Below, one piece after another: positions 43,842 through 53,021 of a stretch of 58,345 nt of DNA (positions are counted from its first letter, which is position 1; each line of letters begins with the position of its first letter). Position numbers and translations under genes: made by a program. Below the pieces are notes generated by a model. It had not been told where the DNA came from, made no database searches, and saw only the letters and a list, made by a program, of their open reading frames with translations. This DNA is from Candidatus Blautia intestinavium. GTDB lineage: Bacteria > Bacillota > Clostridia > Lachnospirales > Lachnospiraceae. The DNA lies in assembly GCA_019113745.1 (NCBI GenBank), contig DXGV01000025.1, positions 1 to 58,345 of the forward strand. Direction: 5' to 3'.

Positions 43842-44909
43842 TTACGCTTCCACCGTATGCGGTCTTCCTTCCAGCTCTTCTTTCACATAGTCTGTTTCCA
43901 TGATCTTCTTTACCACACCATCCACATCCAGACGGTTCGTATTATGGCTTGTATATGCCTCATCGCCCTCTGTGGTCACAGTACCTTCCACATAGAATTT
44001 ATCATAATTCAAGCCTCTCGCATCCGGTGCGATCCGGTAATAATGCCCCATATCCACAGACCGCAGCATCTCTTCCCTTGTCACCAGCGTCTCATAGAGT
44101 TTCTCCCCGTGGCGGGAGCCGATGATCTTACACTCGGTTTCTCCGAATACCTTCATGACGCCTTTCGCCAGATCCCCGATGGTGCTGGCGTCCGCTTTCT
44201 GCACAAACAGATCGCCCGGCTCGGCATGTTCAAAGGCGAATGCCACAAGGTCAACCGCCTCATCCAGGTTCATAAGGAACCGGGTCATGTTCGGGTCGGT
44301 AATGGTGATCGGCGCACCACGTTTAATCTGATCAATGAAAAGCGGGATCACAGAGCCGCGGGAACACATGACATTGCCGTAGCGGGTGCAGGCCAGCACC
44401 GTGCCGCCGCGTTCAAAGGCTTTCTGCGCTCTTGCCTGTACCACCTTCTCGCCCACCGCCTTGGACATACCCATGGTGTTGATAGGATATGCTGCTTTAT
44501 CAGTGGACAGAAATACTACACGCTCTACATGATTTTCCACCGCCGCTGTGATCACATTATCGGTCCCGATAATGTTTGTCCTGACGGCTTCCATGGGGAA
44601 GAACTCACAGGAAGGAACTTCCTTTAAAGCGGCGGCATGGAACACGTAATTCGCTCCGTACATAACGTCCCGGACGGAATCCACGTTGCGGACATCTCCC
44701 ACATAAAACCGGACCTTTCCGGCATAGTCCGGGTATTGTGCCTGCAGAGTATGCCGCATCCAGTCCTGCTTTTTCTCATCGCGGCTGATGATACGGATCT
44801 CGCCAATGTCGGTAGTTAAGAAATGTTTTAGCACTGTTGAGCCAAAACTTCCCGTGCCACCAGTAATTACGAGTGTTTTGTTATTAAATGACTCATAAAT
44901 ATTTGACAT
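43842..44909 (-). CDS. capE: UDP-N-acetylglucosamine 4,6-dehydratase/5-epimerase, CapE/FnlA type
   Basis: 355-aa extended SDR. The NAD site is LVITGGTGSFGSTVLKHFL. The active-site region is FLSTDKAAYPINTMGMSKAVGEKV, where the usual tyrosine of YxxxK is Met as in other CapE/FlaA1-type dehydratases. Also RVYFYGDVR-like RFYVGDVRNVDSV and TRYGNVMCSRGSVIPLF. It starts the UDP-L-FucNAc branch. RBS GGAGG lies 11 bases before the ATG. Confidence 0.92.
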   Translation of the reverse strand: MSNIYESFNNKTLVITGGTGSFGSTVLKHFLTTDIGEIRIISRDEKKQDWMRHTLQAQYPDYAGKVRFYVGDVRNVDSVRDVMYGANYVFHAAALKEVPSCEFFPMEAVRTNIIGTDNVITAAVENHVERVVFLSTDKAAYPINTMGMSKAVGEKVVQARAQKAFERGGTVLACTRYGNVMCSRGSVIPLFIDQIKRGAPITITDPNMTRFLMNLDEAVDLVAFAFEHAEPGDLFVQKADASTIGDLAKGVMKVFGETECKIIGSRHGEKLYETLVTREEMLRSVDMGHYYRIAPDARGLNYDKFYVEGTVTTEGDEAYTSHNTNRLDVDGVVKKIMETDYVKEELEGRPHTVEA

Positions 44910-44990
44910 TACACATTATTCCTCCGTGTATAATTTCTAAAAATAACCAATATGCTCGGCTCTAATACCACTTTTCTAGATCTAAACAGA

Positions 44991-46163
44991 CTAAGTATCC
45001 CCCTCCGCATTTCCACCCAATGATTTAGTCGCTAATGTTGAATAATGAAACTCAATGCTCACATCTTCTGCTCGAGTCTTCATTTTTTCATAAGTTTCTC
45101 TTGAGTATATTATTTCCTTTAATATATCCGTTAACTCAGACACAGAATCATTATAGAGAAACCTCATATTTCCCCGAAGATCAATATGTTCAATCCCATC
45201 CCAATGCCGAAACACTCCAGGCAATCCATATCCCACCGCTTGCTCCCAAATAACGGAGTGTGTTCCCGGGAAAGCACATAAGTCTGAGGCATGAAAATAT
45301 TCATACATTCTTCTGGAATCAATCCAACCTAGATTTCTTATGTAATCTTTCCGTTTAATTTCATCCATATAAACCTGCATTTTGTCATCTGGTTTTCCAA
45401 AAACTAATAGCTTAACATTTTTGTCTTTAAAAGGGTCAATCGCATCCACTAGAACTTTGAAATTTTTTCTTTCATCAATTTTTCCACCCGTAATAATTAC
45501 AAAGTCATCCTCTCTGAGATTCAAGTTTTCTCTTATTTTTTTTCTAATTGCTGCTCTTTGTTTGTAATCAATAAGTTCATCTTCTGCACCCATCAATAAC
45601 AGATCAATCTTATCATCCGAAAGACCATACATTTCTTTTAGGAAACATACTCTCGCCGGCAATACTCCATATATCTTTTCAAAATATGCTTCTGATCTTT
45701 TTAAAAGATATTTCCATATTATCCCATGCAATATTTTTTGAGATAGCCACCCATGCGCACTATTGATGTAATCGGCATGACTATCTCCAAAAACCTTTAC
45801 TTCTGGGTATTTCTTTTTATATCTGACAACATCTTTAATTGAAACAGACTGTATTAAATGTGCAAAAATATAGTCTGGATGTTCTTGCTCTAGTACATCA
45901 TATAGTGCTGGCATATATGCTAACTTCCTGCCAATTTTACCTTTTGCATTCGCTATACGTATCAATCTAAGCCCATTAAAACAGGTATATTCTCCAGGAG
46001 CATTAACAACACTTTCATTACTTCCGGTTTTGAGACTATATTGTCCAGCAACAATAACGACATCTGCTCCGAAGACCTTTTTTTGATAATACGGAAGGCA
46101 ATTTTCCTGATAAGCCATTCCATCTGTAAAATTACCATGAAGGACAATGCTTACTATCTTCAT
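44991..46163 (-). CDS. Glycosyltransferase, GT4/GT1-like
   Basis: About 390 aa, GT-B fold. The C-terminal half has NLREDDFVIITGGKIDERKNFKVLVDAI, LLVFGKPDDKM, LGWIDSRRMYEYFHASDLCAFPGTHSVIWEQAVGYGLPGV, with the donor-site glutamate in HSVIWEQA. It would transfer one sugar of the repeat unit at the inner membrane face; donor unknown. The start at 46163 (MKIVSIVLHGNF) is inferred from homology-like sense; the only good GGAGG lies 23 bases away, inside the upstream dehydrogenase, and a start at 46196 would overlap it. AT-rich composition. Confidence 0.82.
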   Translation of the reverse strand: MKIVSIVLHGNFTDGMAYQENCLPYYQKKVFGADVVIVAGQYSLKTGSNESVVNAPGEYTCFNGLRLIRIANAKGKIGRKLAYMPALYDVLEQEHPDYIFAHLIQSVSIKDVVRYKKKYPEVKVFGDSHADYINSAHGWLSQKILHGIIWKYLLKRSEAYFEKIYGVLPARVCFLKEMYGLSDDKIDLLLMGAEDELIDYKQRAAIRKKIRENLNLREDDFVIITGGKIDERKNFKVLVDAIDPFKDKNVKLLVFGKPDDKMQVYMDEIKRKDYIRNLGWIDSRRMYEYFHASDLCAFPGTHSVIWEQAVGYGLPGVFRHWDGIEHIDLRGNMRFLYNDSVSELTDILKEIIYSRETYEKMKTRAEDVSIEFHYSTLATKSLGGNAEGDT

Positions 46164-46180
46164 ATCTTTTTTCTGTCGAA

Positions 46181-47509
46181 TTACAGCCTCCACCATGTCA
46201 TATTCGTTTCTCGCAATTCCTTAACTGCGTATAAACCTTTAACATCAATTAGTACCTTTTCTTTATCACTGACGTCTCTATATAATTCTCTGACCCTACC
46301 TAATCCCAATTCCTTGAACTCATTATGGGCAACAGCAACAATCACGCAATCCACATCCTTAACATTCTCAAGCTTAGTCAACTTTACGCCATACTCTTGC
46401 AGAGCGTCTCTTTCACTTGCCCAAGGATCTACTATAATCGGTTTAATTCCATATGTATTAAGGTGCTTAATAATATCATCTACCTTAGAGTTTCTGGTAT
46501 CCGGGCAATTCTCCTTAAAAGTCAATCCAAGAATGACGACTTTACTTTTCTTCGGTGCTTGCCCTGCTTCAATCATTTTTTTGATAGCAGCATCGGCCAC
46601 ATAGGCTCCCATAGAATCATTCACAATACGCCCATTCAATATAATCTGACTGTGATAACCCAATTTTTCAGCTTCATACGTAAAATAATATGGATCAACG
46701 CCAATACAATGACCACCTACCAAGCCTGGTCTAAAGCCTAATGCATTCCACTTGGTATTCATGCCATCAACAACCTCATTTGTATCAATATCCATACGGT
46801 CAAATACCATAGCAAGTTCATTCATGAATGCAATGTTAATATCTCTTTGACTGTTCTCTACCACCTTTACTGCCTCTGCAGTACGCAGGTTTGACACTGG
46901 ATGGGTCCCAACTTCAATCACAAGATCGTACACAGCTTTAATCACCTCTAAGGATTCTTCATCCATACCGCTCACAATCTTATGAATATTTTCCAAGCGA
47001 TGAACCTTATCACCAGGATTAATTCGTTCAGGACTATAGCCAACTTTGAAATCCACGCCACACTTCAAGCCGCTCTGTTTTTCAAGAATCGGAATACAAA
47101 CATCTTCTGTACAACCAGGATAAACTGTAGACTCATATACTACGATCGCCCCAGGAACAAGATTACGTCCTACAATCTCAGAAGCGCTAATAACAGGGGT
47201 CAAATCCGGCGTGTGGTCAGTGTTCACAGGTGTAGGAACAGCTACAATATGGAACTTGGCTTGTTGAAGATCCTTCTCATTCGAAGTAAAGTTAATCTTT
47301 GTATTTTTGATCTCTTCATCGCCAACCTCGTTAGTTGGATCAATGCCAGATTTGTAGATTTCAATTTTTTCTTTATTTAAATCAAATCCTATTACATTTA
47401 ATCCTTTTTTGGCAAAAGCATGGGCAATAGGCATACCGACATATCCTAAACCCACAAGAGAAAGGGCCTCTTCATGATTGATAAGTCTGTCAAATAATTT
47501 CATTTTCAC
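46181..47509 (-). CDS. UDP-N-acetylhexosamine 6-dehydrogenase (TviB/WbpA/CapL-like)
   Basis: 442-aa UDP-sugar dehydrogenase that oxidises C6 of UDP-GlcNAc or UDP-GalNAc to a uronic acid. Motifs: LVGLGYVGMPIAHAFAKKG, VAVPTPVN, YESTVYPGCTE, YSPERINPGDK, VKVVENSQRDINIAFMNELA and the catalytic cysteine in GGHCIGVDPYYFTY. The NSQRD and PERINPGD forms fit the N-acetyl-hexosamine branch rather than UDP-glucose dehydrogenase; which epimer is used cannot be told. With CapEFG this predicts an acidic polysaccharide containing L-FucNAc. Confidence 0.9.
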   Translation of the reverse strand: MKMKLFDRLINHEEALSLVGLGYVGMPIAHAFAKKGLNVIGFDLNKEKIEIYKSGIDPTNEVGDEEIKNTKINFTSNEKDLQQAKFHIVAVPTPVNTDHTPDLTPVISASEIVGRNLVPGAIVVYESTVYPGCTEDVCIPILEKQSGLKCGVDFKVGYSPERINPGDKVHRLENIHKIVSGMDEESLEVIKAVYDLVIEVGTHPVSNLRTAEAVKVVENSQRDINIAFMNELAMVFDRMDIDTNEVVDGMNTKWNALGFRPGLVGGHCIGVDPYYFTYEAEKLGYHSQIILNGRIVNDSMGAYVADAAIKKMIEAGQAPKKSKVVILGLTFKENCPDTRNSKVDDIIKHLNTYGIKPIIVDPWASERDALQEYGVKLTKLENVKDVDCVIVAVAHNEFKELGLGRVRELYRDVSDKEKVLIDVKGLYAVKELRETNMTWWRL

Positions 47510-47549
47510 TAATCTCCTTTACAAAATTCTTTTTAAATAGTTCTAAATA

Positions 47550-48968
47550 TTATCCTGCATTGCTCATAGTCCTCATCTTCTTTTTGAGTATAGGAATACA
47601 AAGCAGTAAATAAATGCCTGCCCCGACAGCAATTTCAAAGACCATCCGAACAAATATCGACGTATTTAGAAGCGCACACATTCGCACAGCAAAAATCATC
47701 ACTAAACCTGGAATTACATAAACCAGAGAGCCAATTATCGGTTTTAAAATATTAATCCTTCTCTGTATAAAAATGACATAAAATAAACATGTCGCAAATT
47801 CTGCTATCAAGGTACCTAAAGTTGCTCCCATAGAACCGAGTTTAAGTGGTACTAGAAATACAAAATTGCAAATAAAATTAAGAATTGCTCCGGCGATAAC
47901 TGAACGCGTATATACCTTCTCTTCATTGTTGGGTATTAAATACTGATTTCTAATAATGCTAGAAAGGGATTTAATTACCATCACTATAGCAAACACATAT
48001 ATTAGCCGAACACACTCTTCATAGCCGCTTCCAAAAAATACCGGGATAAATTCCTGTGCAATAGCAGAAATCCCCAACGACATGGCATATGTCAAAAACA
48101 TAAACAAATCTAATGTTTGATTAAAAAGTCTTCCCTCTTCATCTTTCCTTCCTTCCGCAACCAAAACCGACATACGCGGTAACATAACTGTCCCCATCGC
48201 AGTAATCAATGACAGCGGAATGTTAATCACTTTATCAGCATTGTAATAAAATCCTGATTCTTCATATGTACTGAAAATGCCAAGCATGGTCTTGTCCATA
48301 ATGTGATAAACACTTGTTGCAATCAACGGTATAAACAAAAGAAAATTGGGTTTTAAATGAGATAAAATTCCCTGGATGGATGGCTTACAATAAATTACTT
48401 CCCACCGAAGAAACGGCCATAGTGCCAATTGGCTCAGTAGAGTTCCCACTGCCATTATCACAACATATTTCCATAAATCCTCTGCTGTTCTAACAAATAA
48501 AAAGATTGAAATGACTGTTAATAGCTTAATTATTGTATTTCTTATAACTGTAACTTTGAAATTTTCTATCCCAAAAAAGAACCAGCTAATATCAAACACA
48601 CATGCAACTATCCAAATTGACTGAGTAAGAACTATCTCTTTATTATCAATAGATATAAAAATTACAACACAATATCCTAAAAGTGCTATTAAACTAGATA
48701 TGAGTTGTAAGAAATATATCTCCCAAAATTTCTTTGAGCGTAGCTGTTTATCTTTTTTTATTATGGCAATGGAGCGGCTCCCATAATTAAGTACACCCAT
48801 CATTGCAAAGATTGTAAAATAATTTACTACTGAATATGTATATGAATATATTCCCAAACTTTTTGCCCCGAGAATACGCGAAATATAAGGCGTTGTTATC
48901 AGTGGCAAACATACCGCCAATATTTGATATATGGTTTGATAACCCAAATTTTTAATTAATTGTTTCAT
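47550..48968 (-). CDS. wzx: Oligosaccharide-unit flippase (Wzx-like, MATE/MurJ superfamily)
   Basis: 472 aa with 12-14 hydrophobic segments. The N-terminus LGYQTIYQILAVCLPLITTPYISRILGAKSLGIYSYTYSVVNYF is characteristic of polysaccharide flippases. It would move lipid-linked repeat units across the membrane for polymerisation. RBS GGGAG is 7 bases before the ATG at 48968; a longer frame to 48998 is less likely. Strongly AT-rich. Confidence 0.88.
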   Translation of the reverse strand: MKQLIKNLGYQTIYQILAVCLPLITTPYISRILGAKSLGIYSYTYSVVNYFTIFAMMGVLNYGSRSIAIIKKDKQLRSKKFWEIYFLQLISSLIALLGYCVVIFISIDNKEIVLTQSIWIVACVFDISWFFFGIENFKVTVIRNTIIKLLTVISIFLFVRTAEDLWKYVVIMAVGTLLSQLALWPFLRWEVIYCKPSIQGILSHLKPNFLLFIPLIATSVYHIMDKTMLGIFSTYEESGFYYNADKVINIPLSLITAMGTVMLPRMSVLVAEGRKDEEGRLFNQTLDLFMFLTYAMSLGISAIAQEFIPVFFGSGYEECVRLIYVFAIVMVIKSLSSIIRNQYLIPNNEEKVYTRSVIAGAILNFICNFVFLVPLKLGSMGATLGTLIAEFATCLFYVIFIQRRINILKPIIGSLVYVIPGLVMIFAVRMCALLNTSIFVRMVFEIAVGAGIYLLLCIPILKKKMRTMSNAG

Positions 48969-49014
48969 ACTTGACTCCCACCCTAAAAGCAGTCCCACAA
49001 TAGAATGTCTGATC

Positions 49015-50208
49015 TTACTTCTCAGTCTCTATTAAGAAATAATTTCCTCGATTCCATTCACATTCACATGACATGATTCCATAAAGTATCCATAGAAATG
49101 AGCATTTTGCTCCTGGGCCAAAGGGTGCCAAGCATTCAAAGAATCCATTAATAATATATACAACTGAAACACACGCAAATATCATTCTATATTCCTTGCA
49201 TAAAATATATCTTCCTTTATTCGCCCACCAAATTAATGGCAATAACGCAAAAAGAATTTGTGATAATCCTACGATAATCCCGTTATTCAATAGTTCTGCC
49301 AAAGGAAAACATTCAAAATAATAATTACCTATGCCAGTCAACCAATGCCCTTTAATTAGTTCTGGAAAACTCGATATAATATTTATACGTCCTGATGATA
49401 GTTCATTTAGATTATTGGGATTTCGTCCTGCAAAAATTATATTATCAAAAACAATAGTATAAAACGATTCACTAACAAAGACAGTGACAGTTAATATCAG
49501 AAGGATCACAATAACTATACTCTTATATTTTCTTGTTCTTGTACCTTCATCTTTGCATAATAAAAAAAATGTAACGCTCAGCAAAAAACCAATAAGAGTG
49601 GCTCGCGATCTTAGGGTAAATAAAACAAATACCTCGAACAATAGCGCTAAAATTGTTATAATATAAATAATTTTTCTATTATGGCTTTGCCTATACATTA
49701 TAAAACTCACAAATAGTAAAATAATTGCTGTCAATATGATTTGTGATAAAGAATTCTTAGGTGTATATGCATATTCCGCTACACTTAAACTATTAGTACC
49801 CAATAAATAACTATACCAAACTGAGATAGAAGTAATCACTGTACTTATTATATAAAACAATCCAATTCTTCTAAATGAATCCCTATCAAGAAAAGGTGCA
49901 TAGCTATATCCCATAATAAAGATAATGACAGACAAGAAGAAATTTCTATTTATCTCCGAAAAATAATTATTATTTGTAACTATCCAAAAAAACGCACAAA
50001 ATACTAAAGTAATCGATGGAAATAAAATACTATGAACTCGAAACTTAACCTCTGGCACAATCGCCAAAAAGGCAACTGCCCATCCAATAATTGCTATAGG
50101 AGATGTAATTTTTAAATCAACAAATATTGGCAATTGTGATATATTGTTTAAAAACACGGCCAAGCATATTATAATTACTAATAAATTTTTCTTTTTAATC
50201 GTCATCAT
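49015..50208 (-). CDS. wzy: Putative polysaccharide polymerase (Wzy-like)
   Basis: 397 aa with about ten membrane helices and one larger outer loop (about residues 240-300, GRNPNNLNELSSGRINIISSFPELIKGHWLTGIGNYYFE). The SGR...W...LTGIGN pattern occurs in O-antigen ligase/polymerase proteins. The position between flippase and transferases fits a Wzy that joins repeat units. Sequence is divergent, as is usual for Wzy. The ATG overlaps the deacetylase stop by 4 bases. Confidence 0.8.
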   Translation of the reverse strand: MMTIKKKNLLVIIICLAVFLNNISQLPIFVDLKITSPIAIIGWAVAFLAIVPEVKFRVHSILFPSITLVFCAFFWIVTNNNYFSEINRNFFLSVIIFIMGYSYAPFLDRDSFRRIGLFYIISTVITSISVWYSYLLGTNSLSVAEYAYTPKNSLSQIILTAIILLFVSFIMYRQSHNRKIIYIITILALLFEVFVLFTLRSRATLIGFLLSVTFFLLCKDEGTRTRKYKSIVIVILLILTVTVFVSESFYTIVFDNIIFAGRNPNNLNELSSGRINIISSFPELIKGHWLTGIGNYYFECFPLAELLNNGIIVGLSQILFALLPLIWWANKGRYILCKEYRMIFACVSVVYIINGFFECLAPFGPGAKCSFLWILYGIMSCECEWNRGNYFLIETEK

Positions 50209-50909
50209 TTTCTACCATTACGTTTGTGGAGCCATATATATTTTGAATTTAGGTTAATTCTAGGAATGAAATACGTAGAATCTCTAGTTGCCTGATAGTT
50301 TAATGTAGAATAAACTCTCAGATATTGCTCATTCGTCATTTTAATAGATGTTTTATCACAACCGTAAAGTGATCCATAAGGAAAGGCAAAATCCTCAATT
50401 TCACATCCTAATAGTAACTCGTGCTTTTCTTTCGATATTTCTTCCGCCTTTTCATTTCCTGTCAGTTTTCGAAATAGTTTATGATTTATGCCATGTGCTC
50501 CTATTGTACAGTGACTGCTTTTTCGCAAAACATCTAATTCGCTCTCATTAATATATCTTTCTGCCCCAAGAAATCCCGGGGAGATAAAACAAACATAGGG
50601 TATATGATTATCTTCTAAAAAGGAAATACCATTTTCCAATGCATCTTTAAAAATATCGTCAAATGTAATCATGCACGCCTTCTTTTCAAAACTTTCTTCA
50701 AGTTGATCAGGTCTAATAATTTGATACCCTTCATTCATCAATCCATTTATAAAGGTTTTGAACTCAGTCGTGCGAATTGACAAATTCACTTCCTCATTCA
50801 GAGGAGCGTCGCTAACATGGTGAATCATAAAAATTGGCACTCCGATATCGGCTGATTTTCTTTTGAACTCATAAATTTTTTGTTGCAATGAATATATTTT
50901 CCTAAACAT
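50205..50909 (-). CDS. Polysaccharide deacetylase (NodB-like)
   Basis: 234-aa carbohydrate esterase 4 domain. VPIFMIHHV at the N-terminus, the catalytic/metal aspartates in ITFDDIFKDALENG, the metal histidines in IGAHGINHKL and FAFPYGSLYG are present. No signal peptide is seen, so it may act in the cytoplasm or be a membrane-associated modifier of the repeat unit. Its start codon falls inside a 23-base tandem duplication, and the nearest AGG is 14 bases upstream, so initiation may be weak. Confidence 0.82.
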   Translation of the reverse strand: MFRKIYSLQQKIYEFKRKSADIGVPIFMIHHVSDAPLNEEVNLSIRTTEFKTFINGLMNEGYQIIRPDQLEESFEKKACMITFDDIFKDALENGISFLEDNHIPYVCFISPGFLGAERYINESELDVLRKSSHCTIGAHGINHKLFRKLTGNEKAEEISKEKHELLLGCEIEDFAFPYGSLYGCDKTSIKMTNEQYLRVYSTLNYQATRDSTYFIPRINLNSKYIWLHKRNGRK

Positions 50910-50936
50910 ACTTAATATATTTTCCTAAACATACTT
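50891..50936. repeat. 23-base perfect tandem duplication at a gene junction
   Basis: Two adjacent copies (50891-50913 and 50914-50936) of an AT-rich unit that contains the deacetylase start and the stop of the preceding transferase. Without the duplication the two genes would overlap at TATGTTTAG. Confidence 0.95.
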
Positions 50937-51797
50937 ACAATTAATCTTTCTATCAATTTTAAATAGCGCCCAAGGCACCACAAAAAGTACCTTTGACACT
51001 TTCTCCACTGTTTCAGGAGAGTACTTTTTTTCAAATACTGAAATCACTTTGTCACCAATCACACAAAGTTCTGAAGCCAGTTTAAATAAAATACTAATAT
51101 TATATTTATCTATTAGCTGCTTTTTGTTATCTTTTCTACACTTCCAAACATTGCTTCTTGCCTGAATCTGAACTCTTGCACGTTTAGAAGCATTTCCTCC
51201 TCTGATTCGAACTTCTACAAGTACATCAGGGATTGCCAATATAGGATTATCGGCATTAATCATCAGCCAAAAATATGAATCCTGGCCATATCTTAAATCC
51301 GGATTAAATCTCACATTCGGACAATCTACCAAATACTGTCGTTCAATCATTACGCACGGCGTAGCGATATATGGTGTATTATACCGATGAACAATTGGGA
51401 TGTCTGAATCAGTCATTTTATATTCAACACTTTCTCCGCCCCCGAAAGTTCTATAACCACAATACGACCAAATGACATCATTTTTCTTCATATATTCTAA
51501 TTGTGTTTTTAGTTTTTTAGGCAGCCATCGATCATCTGAATCCAAAAAGGCAATATATTTTCCCGTCGCAATTTCTATTCCTGCATTACGTGCAGTTGAA
51601 GGCCCACCATTCTCCTTTTTTATATACTTGATTTTGTTAGAATATTGTGCCAAAAATTCCGTCATATTTTCAGGTGAACCATCATTAACAACTATTATTT
51701 CATAATCTTTAAAATTTTGGAGTAATACGCTGTCTACAGCTTCCTTTAACCAATCAACACGTGCGTAAAAAGGTATAATAACACTTACTTCTGGCAT
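50925..51797 (-). CDS. Family 2 glycosyltransferase
   Basis: 290-aa GT-A enzyme: PEVSVIIPFYARVDWLKEAVDSVLLQNF, IIVVNDGSPENM, NGGPSTARNAGIEIATGKYIAFLDSDDRWLP (the DxD-type metal site), then an acceptor region with the conserved RYGQDSYFWLMI (an ED-like base motif). Ends in a basic, amphipathic tail. Donor unknown. One base separates it from the upstream GT4 stop, so they are co-translated. Confidence 0.9.
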   Translation of the reverse strand: MPEVSVIIPFYARVDWLKEAVDSVLLQNFKDYEIIVVNDGSPENMTEFLAQYSNKIKYIKKENGGPSTARNAGIEIATGKYIAFLDSDDRWLPKKLKTQLEYMKKNDVIWSYCGYRTFGGGESVEYKMTDSDIPIVHRYNTPYIATPCVMIERQYLVDCPNVRFNPDLRYGQDSYFWLMINADNPILAIPDVLVEVRIRGGNASKRARVQIQARSNVWKCRKDNKKQLIDKYNISILFKLASELCVIGDKVISVFEKKYSPETVEKVSKVLFVVPWALFKIDRKINCKYV

Positions 51798-53021
51798 TTA
51801 TACTATCTCCATTATCGTATCTATATATTTTTGAGTACATACTCTTCTATTTAAATTGTTTTCAACATATGTACGTGCATTCATTCCTAATCTTTCTTTG
51901 AAACCTTCGTCTGTATATAATTTCAATATGTTATCCGTCAATCCTTCAAAATCGTCTGCAATGTTAAACAGCCCAACTTCTTCTGTTTTAATGATACTTT
52001 CCATTTCAGTCCCTGGATCAAAACTTGCTAACACAGGAGTTCCCGTTGCCATAATGCTCCATGTTTTACTTGGCATCGCGCTGCCTCCAAAACCTTTTTT
52101 GCAAGGAACTACTGAAACATCCCCTATGCTGTATACATAAGAAACTTCGCTATAGGGCTGAATAGGGAAAAAATGTACATTGTCCAGTCCGGCTGCCATT
52201 TCCTTATATTCGTCTTCCTGTGCGCCCTTTCCGAAAACAACAAATTGTATACTTTTGTGTTCTTTTAGCAGCTCTGCGCTTTTGATTATTACTTCTATGT
52301 TCTGTGCGTATCCAAGATTCCCTGCATATACAACCGTAAACTTATCCTTCGGAATATAATATTTGTCGAATAAGTAGTTATCCTCTTTAGCAATAGGATG
52401 AATCTTCTCTGCATCAATCCAATTTGGCACAACAACAATCTTCTCTTCTGGCACACCCTTATTAATGATGTTTTGTTTTATATCGTTCGAGATCACAATG
52501 ATACGATCGGCATTCCTGTAAGTATAATCCTCAATCCTTCTCCCAATTCTATAGATAAATGAATTCTCTTTGGTCATTCCCGCTCCCACAAGCGAATCTG
52601 GAAATACATCTTGAAGATTATATATAAATGGTATTTTCTTCTTTTTCTTTATTATCGCTGCCATTGCACCTTGTGTTGGCGGCGTTGACTGAACGAAAAT
52701 TGCATCTGCATCGAACTTTGAGGCATTGCAAATAAAAACAAAATTCATCCATAAATAACGGAGAGCTCTCTTCATGGTACTTTTGCTTTCTTTTGGAATA
52801 TTTAACCTTATTATTTCGAGCCTGTTATCAATCTTTTTTTCAATTCTTCCTCGATAAGAATTACGTACCTCGTCCGTTACGCCACGTGTTGGTAAAGGTG
52901 TATATAATCTTACATTCATTCCGGATGCTGCGAAATCTTCATATAGATTTGTAGATAAATACAAACTCGCAGCCACTTCCGGCTCATAATAGGCACTATA
53001 TAGTAATAAGTTCATTCTCAC
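51798..53021 (-). CDS. Family 4 glycosyltransferase (WbuB/WcaI-like)
   Basis: 407-aa GT-B enzyme. The N-terminal half starts LLLYSAYYEPEVAASLYLSTNLYEDF. The C-terminal half has VVYAGNLGYAQNIEVIIKSAELL, VFGKGAQEDEYKEMA, FFPIQPYSEVSYVYSIGDVSVVPCKKGFGGSAMPSKTWSIMATGTPVLAS, typical of the WbuB group. Since WbuB-like enzymes are linked to FucNAc transfer, it is a candidate user of the CapEFG product; this is inference. It overlaps the ATP-grasp gene by 4 bases. Confidence 0.86.
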   Translation of the reverse strand: MRMNLLLYSAYYEPEVAASLYLSTNLYEDFAASGMNVRLYTPLPTRGVTDEVRNSYRGRIEKKIDNRLEIIRLNIPKESKSTMKRALRYLWMNFVFICNASKFDADAIFVQSTPPTQGAMAAIIKKKKKIPFIYNLQDVFPDSLVGAGMTKENSFIYRIGRRIEDYTYRNADRIIVISNDIKQNIINKGVPEEKIVVVPNWIDAEKIHPIAKEDNYLFDKYYIPKDKFTVVYAGNLGYAQNIEVIIKSAELLKEHKSIQFVVFGKGAQEDEYKEMAAGLDNVHFFPIQPYSEVSYVYSIGDVSVVPCKKGFGGSAMPSKTWSIMATGTPVLASFDPGTEMESIIKTEEVGLFNIADDFEGLTDNILKLYTDEGFKERLGMNARTYVENNLNRRVCTQKYIDTIMEIV

